This document shows, in pieces, positions 7,954 through 16,688 of a stretch of 61,564 bases of DNA. The position numbers and the translations under genes were made by a program. The stretch spans positions 1 to 61,564 of the forward strand of contig CAAFFR010000080.1 in NCBI GenBank assembly GCA_900762245.1, read 5' to 3'. The stretch is from an uncultured Oscillospiraceae bacterium (GTDB taxonomy: Bacteria > Bacillota_A > Clostridia > Oscillospirales > Oscillospiraceae). The notes beneath the pieces were generated by a model, which was not told the origin of the DNA, did no database searches, and saw nothing but the letters and a program-made list of their open reading frames with translations. Each line of letters begins with the position of its first letter. The stretch's first letter is position 1.

Positions 7954-9408
7954 ATGAATTACAAAATGATGGGACGGTTTCTGTCCCAGATCTTAATGAT
8001 TGAGGCGCTGTTTATGATCCCGGCCCTGTGCATCAGCCTGTATTGCGGGGATACCATGGCAGTCAAGGGATTTCTGGCGGCCATTGCGGCGGCAGCGGGA
8101 ACCGCTGCGGTGATGTACCTGCTGTGCAAGGGCGCACCCAGCGCCTTTTATGCCAAGGAAGGCTTTGTCTGTGTAGCCATCAGCTGGATCATCATGAGTT
8201 TGGTGGGCTGCCTTCCGTTTTACATTTCCCGGGAAATTCCCAGCTTTGTTGACTGTTTCTTTGAGATCGTTTCCGGCTTTACCACCACCGGCGCTTCCAT
8301 CGTTCCGGAAGTGGAAAAGCTGAGCAAAGGCATCCTCTACTGGCGCAGCTTCAGCCACTGGGTCGGCGGCATGGGTGTGCTGGTGTTTCTGCTGGCAATT
8401 GCTCCCAGCGGAGAGCAGGGAAAGGGCTTTACCATGCATCTGCTGCGGGCAGAAAGCCCCGGTCCCGATGTGGGCAAGCTGGTGCCCAAAATGCGCAAGA
8501 CGGCAGCCATTCTGTACATCATTTACATTGCGATGACGGTTTTGAACATCGTATTCCTGCTGGTCGGCGGTATGAGCATCTTTGAAGCGGTATGCCATGC
8601 CTTCGGTACCGCAGGCACAGGCGGATTTGGCATTAAGAACGATTCTCTGGCAGGATACAGCCCGTACCTGCAGAATGTCACCACGATTTTCATGATTTTG
8701 TTCGGCATCAATTTCAGCTGCTACTACCTGCTGCTGATCAAAGAGTGGAAAAATGTCTTTAAGGATGAAGAATTGCGGGCTTATGTGGGCATTATTCTTG
8801 GCAGCATCCTTCTGATCGTGCTGAATACCAGAGGGATGTATGCTACGCTGGAGGAAACCGTTCGCCATGCCGCCTTTCAGGTGGGCAGTATCATTACTAC
8901 CACCGGCTACGCCACCACAGACTTTGACCTGTGGCCCAGCTTCTCCAAGACCATTCTGCTGTGTCTGATGGTAGTTGGCGCCAGTGCCGGTTCTACCGGC
9001 GGCGGCCTGAAAGTGGGCAGATTTATGCTGCTGGTGAAGGGCCTGCGCCGGAATATCCGCCGGATGCTGAATCCCAGACGGGTGGAACTGGTGCGGAACA
9101 ATGGTACTGTGGTGGACGAGCGGGTGCTGGATAATACCAATGCTTATCTGGCTGCCTATGTGCTCATTGTCTTCGGCGTTTTTGCCATTATTTCTCTGGA
9201 CGGCTTCTCCACGGGCACCAATTTTTCCGCTGTGCTGGCCTGTTTTAATAACATTGGCCCCGGCCTGGAAGCGGTGGGCCCCACCTGCAATTTCAGCGCT
9301 TACAGCGACTTGAGCAAACTCGTTCTGTCCTGGGCCATGCTGGCAGGCAGACTGGAGATTTTCCCCATTCTGGTGCTGTTCTCCCGGGACACCTGGAAGG
9401 GCAGATAA
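7954..9408 (+). CDS. trkH: Potassium transporter TrkH
   Basis: 484 residues with multiple membrane helices and repeated pore loops of the TrkH/KtrB family: SGFTTTGAS, GTAGTGGFG, ITTTGYATTD and a final FNNIGPGLEAVG. The glycines line the K+ selectivity filter. Co-transcribed with trkA. The operon ends at a terminator hairpin that has been split by a 155-bp mobile element (see 9415-9608). Confidence 0.95.
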   Translation: MNYKMMGRFLSQILMIEALFMIPALCISLYCGDTMAVKGFLAAIAAAAGTAAVMYLLCKGAPSAFYAKEGFVCVAISWIIMSLVGCLPFYISREIPSFVDCFFEIVSGFTTTGASIVPEVEKLSKGILYWRSFSHWVGGMGVLVFLLAIAPSGEQGKGFTMHLLRAESPGPDVGKLVPKMRKTAAILYIIYIAMTVLNIVFLLVGGMSIFEAVCHAFGTAGTGGFGIKNDSLAGYSPYLQNVTTIFMILFGINFSCYYLLLIKEWKNVFKDEELRAYVGIILGSILLIVLNTRGMYATLEETVRHAAFQVGSIITTTGYATTDFDLWPSFSKTILLCLMVVGASAGSTGGGLKVGRFMLLVKGLRRNIRRMLNPRRVELVRNNGTVVDERVLDNTNAYLAAYVLIVFGVFAIISLDGFSTGTNFSAVLACFNNIGPGLEAVGPTCNFSAYSDLSKLVLSWAMLAGRLEIFPILVLFSRDTWKGR

Positions 9409-9414
9409 AACAAG

Positions 9415-9608
9415 AAAACACGCCGCGGATGCGCAATGTCATTCAGTTAAGAAATCCGATGTAGGGTTGAGATATATCTCAACCGGGACCCCCCGAAAAC
9501 TGAGCGTAAAAATCCAAACGCTCAATGATCGAAACTGCCCGGTGCGGATATATCCGCACCCTACAATCCTCTTAACTTAATGACATTGCGCGGATGCGGC
9601 GTGTTTTT
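9415..9608. terminator. Bidirectional terminator split by a family C element
   Basis: The left arm AAAACACGCCGC (9415-9426) and right arm GCGGCGTGTTTTT (9596-9608) are exact reverse complements. Removing the element and one copy of the direct repeat restores a perfect 12-bp hairpin with loop GGAT and a T tract, between the convergent trkH and RibU genes. In its present state the arms are about 170 bases apart, closed by an internally palindromic element. Confidence 0.8.
9434..9588 (+). mobile_element. Family C palindromic element, copy C1 (MITE-like)
   Basis: 155 bp with inverted ends CAATGTCATT / AATGACATTG and flanking 10-bp direct repeats CGCGGATGCG (9424-9433 and 9589-9598, 10 of 10 identical). 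Inside are two 20-bp palindromes sharing an ATATAT centre (GGTTGAGATATATCTCAACC and GGTGCGGATATATCCGCACC), framed by GTAGGG/CCCTAC. No coding capacity. Equal in length to copies at 26132 and 56920. Confidence 0.85.
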
Positions 9609-9620
9609 GCGTAGATGACG

Positions 9621-10316
9621 TTATTTGTGGATGCCGAACAGGGGCCGGGCCACCCGCTTATACAGCAGCATAGTCAGCACGGACACCATGGCACCCTTTA
9701 CGATGTTCAGCGGGGCAACGCACATGACCACAAAGGTGGTGACATTGTGGATGCTGCTGTGGATCTCCGCACCCATGGCGATGATGGATTCCAGTGGCAT
9801 GCCGTACAGGTCGGCAAATTTGGGCAGCAGGTACACGGCGTTGAAGGCGGTTCCGAACACAGACATGGACACGGTGCCGAGAATCAGACCGATGATGGCG
9901 CTGTGCTTACTCTTGTGGGCATGATACCAGATCGTTGCGGGAAGCACAAAGGAGCAGCCGACAACGAAGTTGGCAAGGTCGCCCACATAGGCGGTGGAGG
10001 TGCCCTTCAGCAGCAGCTTCAGCAAAATTTTGACACCCTCGCAGGCAACAGTGGCGCTGGGTCCCAAGTAGAAGCCGCACAGCAGAACCGGCAGCTCGGA
10101 GAAGTCCAGCTTATAAAATCCGGGAGCGAGGAACAGCAGGGGGAAGTCCAGAATATGCAGCACTGTGGCAATGGCGGCGCAGATGCCCACAATGGTGACA
10201 CGCCGGGCAGCGGTGACGGTCCGCTTGGCGGGCAGCAAATGCTCGATCACACTGGCACACAAGCCAAGACCTGCCACGATGGCGATGCAGCCGATCACAA
10301 AACTCAGATTCTCCAT
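9621..10316 (-). CDS. ribU: ECF transporter substrate-binding subunit, riboflavin type (RibU)
   Basis: 231 residues from ATG at 10316, preceded by GAGGTGAG. Membrane protein of about six helices, plus an extra N-terminal one, with the RibU-like segment YKLDFSELPVLLCGFYLGP at about residues 90-108. S components bind vitamins and work with the EcfA/A'/T energy module, whose genes are not here. Assignment to riboflavin rests on the FMN riboswitch immediately upstream, which shuts expression when FMN is plentiful. Confidence 0.92.
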   Translation of the reverse strand: MENLSFVIGCIAIVAGLGLCASVIEHLLPAKRTVTAARRVTIVGICAAIATVLHILDFPLLFLAPGFYKLDFSELPVLLCGFYLGPSATVACEGVKILLKLLLKGTSTAYVGDLANFVVGCSFVLPATIWYHAHKSKHSAIIGLILGTVSMSVFGTAFNAVYLLPKFADLYGMPLESIIAMGAEIHSSIHNVTTFVVMCVAPLNIVKGAMVSVLTMLLYKRVARPLFGIHK

Positions 10317-10341
10317 AAGATTTCTCACCTCATAAACAGAA

Positions 10342-10369
10342 TGCGCCCTGAGCATATACTCAGGGCGCA
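10342..10369 (-). promoter_or_regulatory. Expression-platform hairpin of the FMN riboswitch
   Basis: Perfect 11-bp stem (TGCGCCCTGAG / CTCAGGGCGCA, loop TATATG on the minus strand) between the FMN aptamer and ribU. The following ATTCTGTTT is a weak U tract, so attenuation by termination is likely but not certain. Confidence 0.6.
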
Positions 10370-10397
10370 GCAAAACGCATATGATTGGTCTATGCAT

Positions 10398-10504
10398 ATC
10401 TTCTCCCATCCAGACTGTACTGTCGGTTCCGGAATTGCACCGGATCAGCGCTTACGCTCGCGGACTGTCACCGCCGGTGGGGAATTTCGCCCCGCCCTGA
10501 AGAT
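10398..10504 (-). ncRNA. FMN riboswitch (RFN element)
   Basis: Read on the minus strand, the conserved RFN segments appear in order: ATCTTCAGGGCGGGG, GAAATTCCCCACCGGCGGT, AGTCCGCGAGC, ATCCGGTGCAATTCCGGAAC, CGACAGT and AGTCTGGATGGGAGAAGAT. It begins about 10 bases after a predicted start site and controls ribU. Confidence 0.97.
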
Positions 10505-10522
10505 ACTGTTCAGTTCCCCTAT

Positions 10523-10551
10523 ACAATACCATGGATGCCATGGCTTGTCAA
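10523..10551 (-). promoter_or_regulatory. Promoter of the FMN riboswitch - ribU transcript
   Basis: Minus-strand TTGACA (10546-10551) and TATTGT (10523-10528), 17 bases apart. Confidence 0.75.
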
Positions 10552-10610
10552 GAAAAGTGTTTTGTGGTAAGATAAATTAAAAAATATATACAGGGTATCG
10601 AAACACGCAT

Positions 10611-10738
10611 GTCATTGCGAACCAGCACGCACGCTGGTGTGGCAAACTCCCCGCAAGATTCCGGAATGTATCATTTGCAATATGTGCGGACCTTTGAAGG
10701 GGATTGCCACGTCGGGCTTTGCCCTCCTCGCAATGACA
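10611..10738 (+). repeat. Family A repeat, copy A1
   Basis: 128 bp with TGTCATTGCGA ... TCGCAATGACA ends, an inner ACCAG/CTGGT hairpin, and GGGGATTGCC near the 3' end. Non-coding; lies between the FMN riboswitch promoter and the DUF4830 gene. Confidence 0.85.
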
Positions 10739-10755
10739 CTGCTCTTTTGCAGGCT

Positions 10756-11265
10756 TTACTGTGTCGGCATGGTATTGCTGCTTTCTGTGGGCGTGGTCAT
10801 GCCCTCCGGCATTTTGAAGCCCCGGATGTGGCCCTTTGCGGCGGTGTCGGTGATGTCACCGCCGATGATCTGATTTTTATATACCAGCAGGGTGGCATAG
10901 ACCGGTTCGGTGGTGCCGGGATAATTGTTGATCTTATAGACGTAACGCATAACATTTTTTCCGGCGAACTTGCTCAGGTCATACCCCTGTCCCTGCTGGA
11001 GCTTGTTGTAGCGGTCAAATACCTCGCTGACCTCTTCGGGGATCTTCACCTGCCCGGACTCTACCGGGGAGGTGGTCACATCCCAGCCAAAATCCGTCAG
11101 GAATTTTACCCTGCCGTCATTGCTGGACATGGCAGGGGCGGCGGTGGCGGTGTCGGGCTGGGCTTCTCCCCCCAGCAGCAGGATCAGCGCCAGCACCAGG
11201 GCTGCCACGGCGGTCAGGGCCAATAGGATTTTTTTAAAATCGACCTTTGCGGTCATAACCATCAT
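10756..11265 (-). CDS. DUF4830 domain protein, membrane-anchored
   Basis: 169 residues. A membrane segment at about residues 10-32 is followed by an outside domain resembling DUF4830: FLTDFGWDV, VKIPEEVSEVFDRYN, LQQGQGYDLSKFAGKNVMRY and IIGGDITD. This family is common in Clostridia and its function is unknown. GGGAGG precedes the start. It is divergent from rsuA, with about 70 bases between the starts. Confidence 0.75.
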   Translation of the reverse strand: MMVMTAKVDFKKILLALTAVAALVLALILLLGGEAQPDTATAAPAMSSNDGRVKFLTDFGWDVTTSPVESGQVKIPEEVSEVFDRYNKLQQGQGYDLSKFAGKNVMRYVYKINNYPGTTEPVYATLLVYKNQIIGGDITDTAAKGHIRGFKMPEGMTTPTESSNTMPTQ

Positions 11266-11336
11266 AATCGATACCTCCCGGTTAAACTAGGTGCTACAGC
11301 CTATGCCTGTTTCCCGCGGAGTAGAACGGAGGAACC

Positions 11337-12041
11337 ATGGAACGATTGGACAAATTCCTGTGCGACAGCGGCGCAGGCACCCGCTCTCAGGTGAAGCTCC
11401 TGCTGAAAGCAGGACGGGTCACCGTGGACGGCAGGGTGGAAAAGGATAACAGCAAAAAAATCGATCCAGACAGACAGGTCATTGCCCTGGATGGGGAGAT
11501 CCTGGGCGGAAAGCGGCGGACCGTCATCATGCTGAACAAGCCCGCCGGCTTTGTCACTGCCACAGAAGACCCGGTGGAGCGTACTGTTATGGAACTGCTT
11601 CCTCCGGAGATGAAGCATCTGGATTTAAAGCCTGTAGGCCGGCTGGACAAGGCTACGGAAGGTTTGCTGCTGTTTACCAATGACGGCGACCTGCTGCACC
11701 GGCTTATCTCTCCGAAAAAAGAGGTTCCCAAGGTCTACTATGCCAGACATGAAGGCGCTGCCGGAGAAGAAGACATCCAGGCCTTTGCCGCCGGACTGAC
11801 CCTGCGGGACGGCACGCTTTGTCTTCCTGCAAAACTGGAGCCCATCGGGGCAGGGGAGAGCCTCATTACCGTCTGCGAAGGCAAGTATCATCAGGTCCGC
11901 CGGATGATGGCTTCCAGGAATATGACAGTCACGTATCTGGAACGCCGCATGGAGGGCAGTCTGACGCTGGGGGATTTGCCCCGGGGACAGGTCCGGGAAC
12001 TGACGGAGGGAGAAATCGCTGCGCTGGAAGCTGAAATGTAG
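11337..12041 (+). CDS. rsuA: 16S rRNA pseudouridine synthase, RsuA/RluB family
   Basis: 234 residues. N-terminal S4 RNA-binding domain (MERLDKFLCDSGAGTRSQVK, about 1-60), then a catalytic domain with GRLDKATEGLLLFTNDG, in which the Asp is the nucleophile (usually GRLDxdTTGLLL; the second position differs slightly), and a C-terminal GKYHQVRRMMAS motif. It isomerises a uridine in rRNA. RsuA (small subunit, U516) fits best by length; RluB-type activity cannot be excluded. Confidence 0.88.
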   Translation: MERLDKFLCDSGAGTRSQVKLLLKAGRVTVDGRVEKDNSKKIDPDRQVIALDGEILGGKRRTVIMLNKPAGFVTATEDPVERTVMELLPPEMKHLDLKPVGRLDKATEGLLLFTNDGDLLHRLISPKKEVPKVYYARHEGAAGEEDIQAFAAGLTLRDGTLCLPAKLEPIGAGESLITVCEGKYHQVRRMMASRNMTVTYLERRMEGSLTLGDLPRGQVRELTEGEIAALEAEM

Positions 12042-12270
12042 GGAGCGGCATCCCTGACGCCCCGCGCAGAAAGAAACTGCGGTTTCCTGTGCGCTTAGGT
12101 GAATACGGACATTAGTCAATACGGTACGTCGAGGACGCCGGCCCCTACATTATATAATATACAGTCATTTTGATGGAAGCATTTGCCTTCCGGTGGCGGT
12201 CATGGGGAGCGTGTGTTGGAATATTACCTAAAAAACCAGAGACTTTTTGCAGTAAAATGTCAAAAGGTAC

Positions 12271-12299
12271 TTGCAAAGTGTGCAAAAGATGTGTATAAT
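12271..12299 (+). promoter_or_regulatory. Promoter of the PucR/CdaR-type regulator
   Basis: TTGCAA (12271-12276), 17 bases, perfect TATAAT (12294-12299). The rest of the 315-base gap 12042-12356 shows no feature I can name. Confidence 0.75.
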
Positions 12300-12356
12300 G
12301 AATATGCAATTTTGTGAAATGCGCATTTGTGCAAGATACTAAGGAGTGACAGAAAG

Positions 12357-13445
12357 ATGTCCAACAGTGTTTTTCAGAGCGTCATTATTCAGTTAAGAGA
12401 AATTTCCGACCGTACTTTCGGTGTTATCGATACCGAGGGCTGTGTCGTTTCCTGTACCGATATGTCCATGCTGGGTGAGCGCTGGGCCGATGCTGCCCTG
12501 AAGGTCGGCAATGCTTCCGAGAATATGGTCACCTTTGCCCAGAAGACTTTCAAGGCTATCATGGGCAATTCCAATTACTTCGAATACGCCGTCTTCTGCA
12601 CCGGCGACGATGAACTGGCCAAGAGCTTCTGCCAGATGGCCTACATTTCCCTGAACGATGCCAAGACCTTCTATGAAGAAAAGCATGACCGGGGTACCTT
12701 TGTCAAGAATATCATCATGGACAATATCCTGCCCGGTGATATTTATATCCGTGCCAAGGAGCTGCACTTCTCCACCGATGCGCCCCGTGCTGTTTTCCTG
12801 ATCCGGCAGGTGGGCCACAGTGATGTTGCCACCGTGGATGTGTTGGGCGGCATGTTCCCCGATAAGCAGCAGGACTTTGTCCTGTCTGTCAACGAAAATG
12901 ACATTGCTGTCATCAAGCAGGTCAGTGCCAACGTTACCTCCGAGGAGCTGGAAAAGATTGCCACCTCCATGGAAGAGGTCCTGCGCAATGAACTGCGGAT
13001 CAAGACCATCATCGGTATCGGCACCGTGGCAGAGCATCTGCGGGAACTGGCTGACTCCTACAAGGAGGCCCAGACTTCCATCGATGTGGGTAAGATCTTT
13101 GATACCGAGAAGAGCGTCATGCACTATGAGAATCTGGGCATCGGCCGCCTGATCTATCAGCTGCCCACCACCCTGTGCGAGATCTTCCTGCGGGAAGTCT
13201 TCAAGAAGAATTCCCTGGATTCTCTGGATCAGGAAACCCTGTTCACCATCAATAAGTTCTTTGAGAACAGCCTGAACGTTTCCGAGACTTCCCGTAAGCT
13301 GTTCGTCCACAGAAATACTCTGGTCTACCGTCTGGAAAAGATCCGTAAGCTCACCGGCCTGGATCTGCGCCAGTTTGACCATGCCATCGTCTTCCGGGTT
13401 GCCCTGATGGTGCGCCAGTACCTGAACTCCCGGGAAACCCGCTGA
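12357..13445 (+). CDS. PucR/CdaR family transcriptional regulator
   Basis: 362 residues from ATG at 12357, with AAGGAGTG upstream. The C-terminal 60 residues are a PucR-type helix-turn-helix (NKFFENSLNVSETSRKLFVH, then RNTLVYRLEKIRKLTGLDLR). The N-terminal half resembles the ligand-binding part of sugar-diacid/purine regulators; a GGDEF-like middle region is also plausible. It is transcribed alone, ending in a strong terminator, immediately before ftsEX. The inducer is unknown; a link to cell division is only positional. Confidence 0.8.
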   Translation: MSNSVFQSVIIQLREISDRTFGVIDTEGCVVSCTDMSMLGERWADAALKVGNASENMVTFAQKTFKAIMGNSNYFEYAVFCTGDDELAKSFCQMAYISLNDAKTFYEEKHDRGTFVKNIIMDNILPGDIYIRAKELHFSTDAPRAVFLIRQVGHSDVATVDVLGGMFPDKQQDFVLSVNENDIAVIKQVSANVTSEELEKIATSMEEVLRNELRIKTIIGIGTVAEHLRELADSYKEAQTSIDVGKIFDTEKSVMHYENLGIGRLIYQLPTTLCEIFLREVFKKNSLDSLDQETLFTINKFFENSLNVSETSRKLFVHRNTLVYRLEKIRKLTGLDLRQFDHAIVFRVALMVRQYLNSRETR

Positions 13446-13460
13446 TACCATATAAAAATA

Positions 13461-13489
13461 AACGGGACTGCCGATGCAGTCCCGTTTTT
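13461..13489 (+). terminator. Terminator of the PucR/CdaR-type gene
   Basis: AACGGGACTGC and GCAGTCCCGTT arms, loop CGAT, then TTTTTG. Confidence 0.93.
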
Positions 13490-13624
13490 GCGGGTATTTC
13501 GGCACAAGATATAGGCCCATAATTTTCTGTAAACCACAATCCGTTGAAAATTAAATTTTATATGGGAGAAAATATGGATTTTTTGTTAAATTTTCGGTAT
13601 AACCAAAGTATTCACCGAAAAACA

Positions 13625-13653
13625 TTGACTTTGCTGCAGGAATATGTTACAAT
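13625..13653 (+). promoter_or_regulatory. Promoter of the ftsEX operon
   Basis: TTGACT (13625-13630), 17 bases, TACAAT (13648-13653), about 60 bases upstream of ftsE. Confidence 0.75.
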
Positions 13654-13714
13654 TCGGTTACACTGCGGGCAGAATCGGGTTTTCCGGTGATGCCCAAATA
13701 CAGGAGATTTACTT

Positions 13715-14404
13715 ATGATTCAATTTGTTGATGTCGTAAAATCCTATGAGCAAGGCAACAATGCCCTCAATGGCGCAACCTTGCAGGTGGAAGACGGCGA
13801 ATTTGTCTTCCTGATCGGACCCTCCGGTTCCGGTAAGTCCACCATCATCAAGCTTATCACCGGTGAGCTGAAGCCCACCTCCGGCACCGTCCATGTCAAC
13901 GGCTACAATCTGGAGCGGATCCGCAAGCGCGAGGTTCCCTATCTGCGCCGTACTGTCGGTGTCGTGTTTCAGGACTTCCGTCTGATTAACAAAATGACCG
14001 TCTACGAGAACGTGGCTTTCGCCATGCGCGTGGTCGGTGCGAGAGAAAAAGAGATCCGGGAGCGTGTTCCCTACGTTCTGGAGCTGGTCGGTCTGGAAAG
14101 CAAAATGGACCGTCATCCCAACGAGATGTCCGGTGGCGAGCAGCAGCGTCTGGCCATTGCCCGTGCGCTGGTGAACAACCCCAGCACCATCATCGCTGAC
14201 GAGCCTACCGGCAACCTGGACCCCGAGCGCTCCTTCGAGATTATGGCATTGCTGCAGGAGATCAATAACCTGGGCACCACTGTGCTGGTGGTCTCCCATG
14301 ACCAGAATCTGGTGGAGCTCTTCGGCAAGCGCGTCATCGCCATCGACGAGGGCATCGTGGTCAGCGATGGACTGGAAGAGGAGGAAAGCTATGAGACTGA
14401 ATAA
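13715..14404 (+). CDS. ftsE: Cell division ATP-binding protein FtsE
   Basis: 229 residues. Walker A GPSGSGKST (35-43), signature MSGGEQQR, Walker B / D-loop IIADEPTGNLDPE, and a switch His in VVSHDQ. FtsE hydrolyses ATP at the septum and, through FtsX, activates an external peptidoglycan hydrolase. It overlaps ftsX by 14 bases, so the two are translationally coupled. Confidence 0.97.
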   Translation: MIQFVDVVKSYEQGNNALNGATLQVEDGEFVFLIGPSGSGKSTIIKLITGELKPTSGTVHVNGYNLERIRKREVPYLRRTVGVVFQDFRLINKMTVYENVAFAMRVVGAREKEIRERVPYVLELVGLESKMDRHPNEMSGGEQQRLAIARALVNNPSTIIADEPTGNLDPERSFEIMALLQEINNLGTTVLVVSHDQNLVELFGKRVIAIDEGIVVSDGLEEEESYETE

Positions 14405-15278
14405 TCTTGGCTACCTGTTAAAAGAGGGCATAAAGGGTATTTTTACCCATGGCTTCATGTCCTTTGCTGCTGTCTGCGTTACGGTGGCCTGTCTGGTTAT
14501 CGTGGGAAGCTTCTCAATTCTTGCCTACAATCTGGACGAAATGGTGCAGGATCTGAACCGGACCAGTGAGATCCTGGTCTATGTGGACAGTGAACTGTCC
14601 GATGCCGAAGCCCGGTCTATCGGCACCAAGATCAATCTTTTGGACAACGTTCTGCAGTCCACCTTTGTTTCCCGGGAGGAAGCGCTGCAGAATTTTATCG
14701 AAGACCACGATAACGACAGCGCCTTCAGCGGCGTGCAGGCCTCTGACCTGCGTCACCGCTATGTGGTGGTGCTGGAAGACAATCTGCTGATGAAGCAGAC
14801 CGACGAGCAGCTGAAGCAGCTGCCCGGTGTGGCTGCCACTGCTGCCGCCTATGAGATGGCAGAGGGCTTCACCACCATTCAGAATGTGCTGCACATCGTA
14901 TCAGCCGGTGTCATTGCCGTGCTGCTGGTAGTTTCCCTGCTTATCATTTCCAACACGGTCAAGCTGGCTATGTATGACCGCCGGGATGAGATCGCCATTA
15001 TGAAAATGGTGGGTGCCACCAACGGCTTTATCCGCCTGCCCTTTATCGTGGAGGGCTTCTCTCTGGGTATGATGGGTGCTGTTCTGGCCTTCGGCCTGGA
15101 GTGGGTTGGCTATGATGCCCTGGTCCAGAAGGTTTCCGGCGTGGATTCCCTGCAGCTGTTCACCTGGGTCCCCTTCCATGAGCTGCTGATCCCCATGGCC
15201 ATCGTTTTCGCCGGTGCCGGTATGTTCGTCGGTATCGTCGGCAGCTGGACCTCTATCCGCAAGTTTATGGATGTATAA
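14391..15278 (+). CDS. ftsX: Cell division protein FtsX
   Basis: 295 residues; ATG at 14391 lies inside the end of ftsE with GAGGAAAG upstream. Four membrane helices: one at about residues 20-45, an outside loop of about 120 residues with IL(V)YVDSELSDAEAR and a FVSREEALQNF segment, then three helices in the last 120 residues (MMGAVLAFGLEWVGYDAL, final SWTSIRKFMDV). The outside loop of FtsX contacts the coiled coil of M23-type activators, two of which are encoded just downstream. Confidence 0.96.
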   Translation: MRLNNLGYLLKEGIKGIFTHGFMSFAAVCVTVACLVIVGSFSILAYNLDEMVQDLNRTSEILVYVDSELSDAEARSIGTKINLLDNVLQSTFVSREEALQNFIEDHDNDSAFSGVQASDLRHRYVVVLEDNLLMKQTDEQLKQLPGVAATAAAYEMAEGFTTIQNVLHIVSAGVIAVLLVVSLLIISNTVKLAMYDRRDEIAIMKMVGATNGFIRLPFIVEGFSLGMMGAVLAFGLEWVGYDALVQKVSGVDSLQLFTWVPFHELLIPMAIVFAGAGMFVGIVGSWTSIRKFMDV

Positions 15279-15294
15279 GAGCATTTACGCTTCG

Positions 15295-15397
15295 TGTCAT
15301 TGCGAACCAGTGCGCACACTGGTGTGGCAATCCCCATAAAAGGTCTGAGCAGAAACTTGCTGGAGATTGCCACGTCGCGTTGCTCCTCGCAATGACA
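15295..15397 (+). repeat. Family A repeat, copy A2
   Basis: 103 bp, ends TGTCATTGCGA / TCGCAATGACA, inner hairpin ACCAGTGCGCACACTGGT. It lies between ftsX and the first M23 gene, in the middle of what is otherwise one co-directional cluster, and could attenuate or process the transcript. Confidence 0.87.
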
Positions 15398-15436
15398 GTT
15401 TTAAGATAGAACCCCTAAAACAAGGAACCACAATTT

Positions 15437-16654
15437 ATGCGTACACACAGACAAGCAAGACAGGTCCTCTGTCTGGCGCTGGCGGCGGTGATGCTGTTCG
15501 GTCTGCTTCCCATGCAGAGCCGGGCCGCTTCCTCTGCCCAGATCCAGCAGGAGATCGACAAGCTGGAGGCAAAGAATGCCGAGATTCAGAAGCAGATCAA
15601 TGCCATCCAGAGCCAATATGATGCCAGCTACGGAGAAATGGCCGACATGGTAGCCTACAAGGATGCCATCGATCAGGAAATGACTCTGCTGAGCAGCAAA
15701 ATCGAAACCACCAACGCACAGATCACCGCCTATTCCCAGCTGATCGCGGATACCCAGGATGAACTGGATGTGGCGAGGGACGAGCTTCGCGCCCTAAGCG
15801 AAGCCCACCGGGAACGGGTCCGGGTCATGGAAGAGGAAGGCAATGTCAGTTACTGGGAAGTCATTTTCCAGGCCAACAGCTTTACGGACCTTCTGGACCG
15901 GATCAATATGGTGGAGGAGATCAACGCCGCTGACCGCCGCCGGATGCAGCAGATGCGCATCGCCGCAGATATCGTCACGGCAACCCAGATGAATCTGGAA
16001 TCCGAAAAGGTTTCCCTGGAAGAGACCCGCAGCCAGCTGGCTGTTGACGAGGAAGCCCTGGAAGAAAAGCGTGCCGAAGCCGATCTGCTCCTTGTGGAAC
16101 TGGAAAAAAAGGCGGAGGAATTTGAATACCTGCTGGAAGAGTCCGAAGCACTGCAGGAGGAACTGATGCAGGAGATCGCCGCCAAGGAAGCGGCACTGAA
16201 GGAAGCCAAGCATGACGAGTATCTGAAAAAGCTGGCTCTTCAGGGAGACAATCCTCCCTCCAATGCCACCTGGATCACTCCGGTGTCCGGCTACAAGCTC
16301 ACCAGCCCCTTCGGCATGCGCAAGCACCCGGTTCTGGGTGTGGTGCGGATGCACAACGGCGTGGATATGGCCTGCGCACAGGGCACTCCCATCTATGCCA
16401 CCCGGGCCGGTAAGGTCACCCGGACAGCCTATCAGGCGGGCGGTGCCGGCAACTATGTCAGCATCAACCACCTGGACGGATTCTCTTCCGTCTATATGCA
16501 CATGACCCACTATGTGGTGTCCGCGGGGCAGACGGTGTCCCAGGGACAGCTTATTGGCTATGTGGGGAACACCGGCCTTTCCACCGGTCCCCATCTGCAT
16601 TTCGGCATTTCCTATGCCGGTACTTATGTAAACCCCCTGGCATACATTTACTGA
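15437..16654 (+). CDS. Secreted coiled-coil M23 endopeptidase (PcsB/EnvC-like), first paralogue
   Basis: 405 residues. Signal peptide (about 1-31, cleavage near SRAAS), a long coiled coil (about 35-265, heptads with many E/K/Q) and a C-terminal M23 domain with HNGVDMA (the HxxxD zinc site), YMHM and GPHLHFGI (HxH). It hydrolyses peptide cross-bridges in peptidoglycan. The coiled coil is the expected docking part for FtsX, encoded 160 bases upstream. It shares its layout, including a TYWEV/SYWEV...FTDLLDR motif, with the next gene, pointing to tandem duplication. Confidence 0.92.
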   Translation: MRTHRQARQVLCLALAAVMLFGLLPMQSRAASSAQIQQEIDKLEAKNAEIQKQINAIQSQYDASYGEMADMVAYKDAIDQEMTLLSSKIETTNAQITAYSQLIADTQDELDVARDELRALSEAHRERVRVMEEEGNVSYWEVIFQANSFTDLLDRINMVEEINAADRRRMQQMRIAADIVTATQMNLESEKVSLEETRSQLAVDEEALEEKRAEADLLLVELEKKAEEFEYLLEESEALQEELMQEIAAKEAALKEAKHDEYLKKLALQGDNPPSNATWITPVSGYKLTSPFGMRKHPVLGVVRMHNGVDMACAQGTPIYATRAGKVTRTAYQAGGAGNYVSINHLDGFSSVYMHMTHYVVSAGQTVSQGQLIGYVGNTGLSTGPHLHFGISYAGTYVNPLAYIY

Positions 16655-16688
16655 TGATTATGCCGCCCTTTTATGAAAAGGAGTTATT

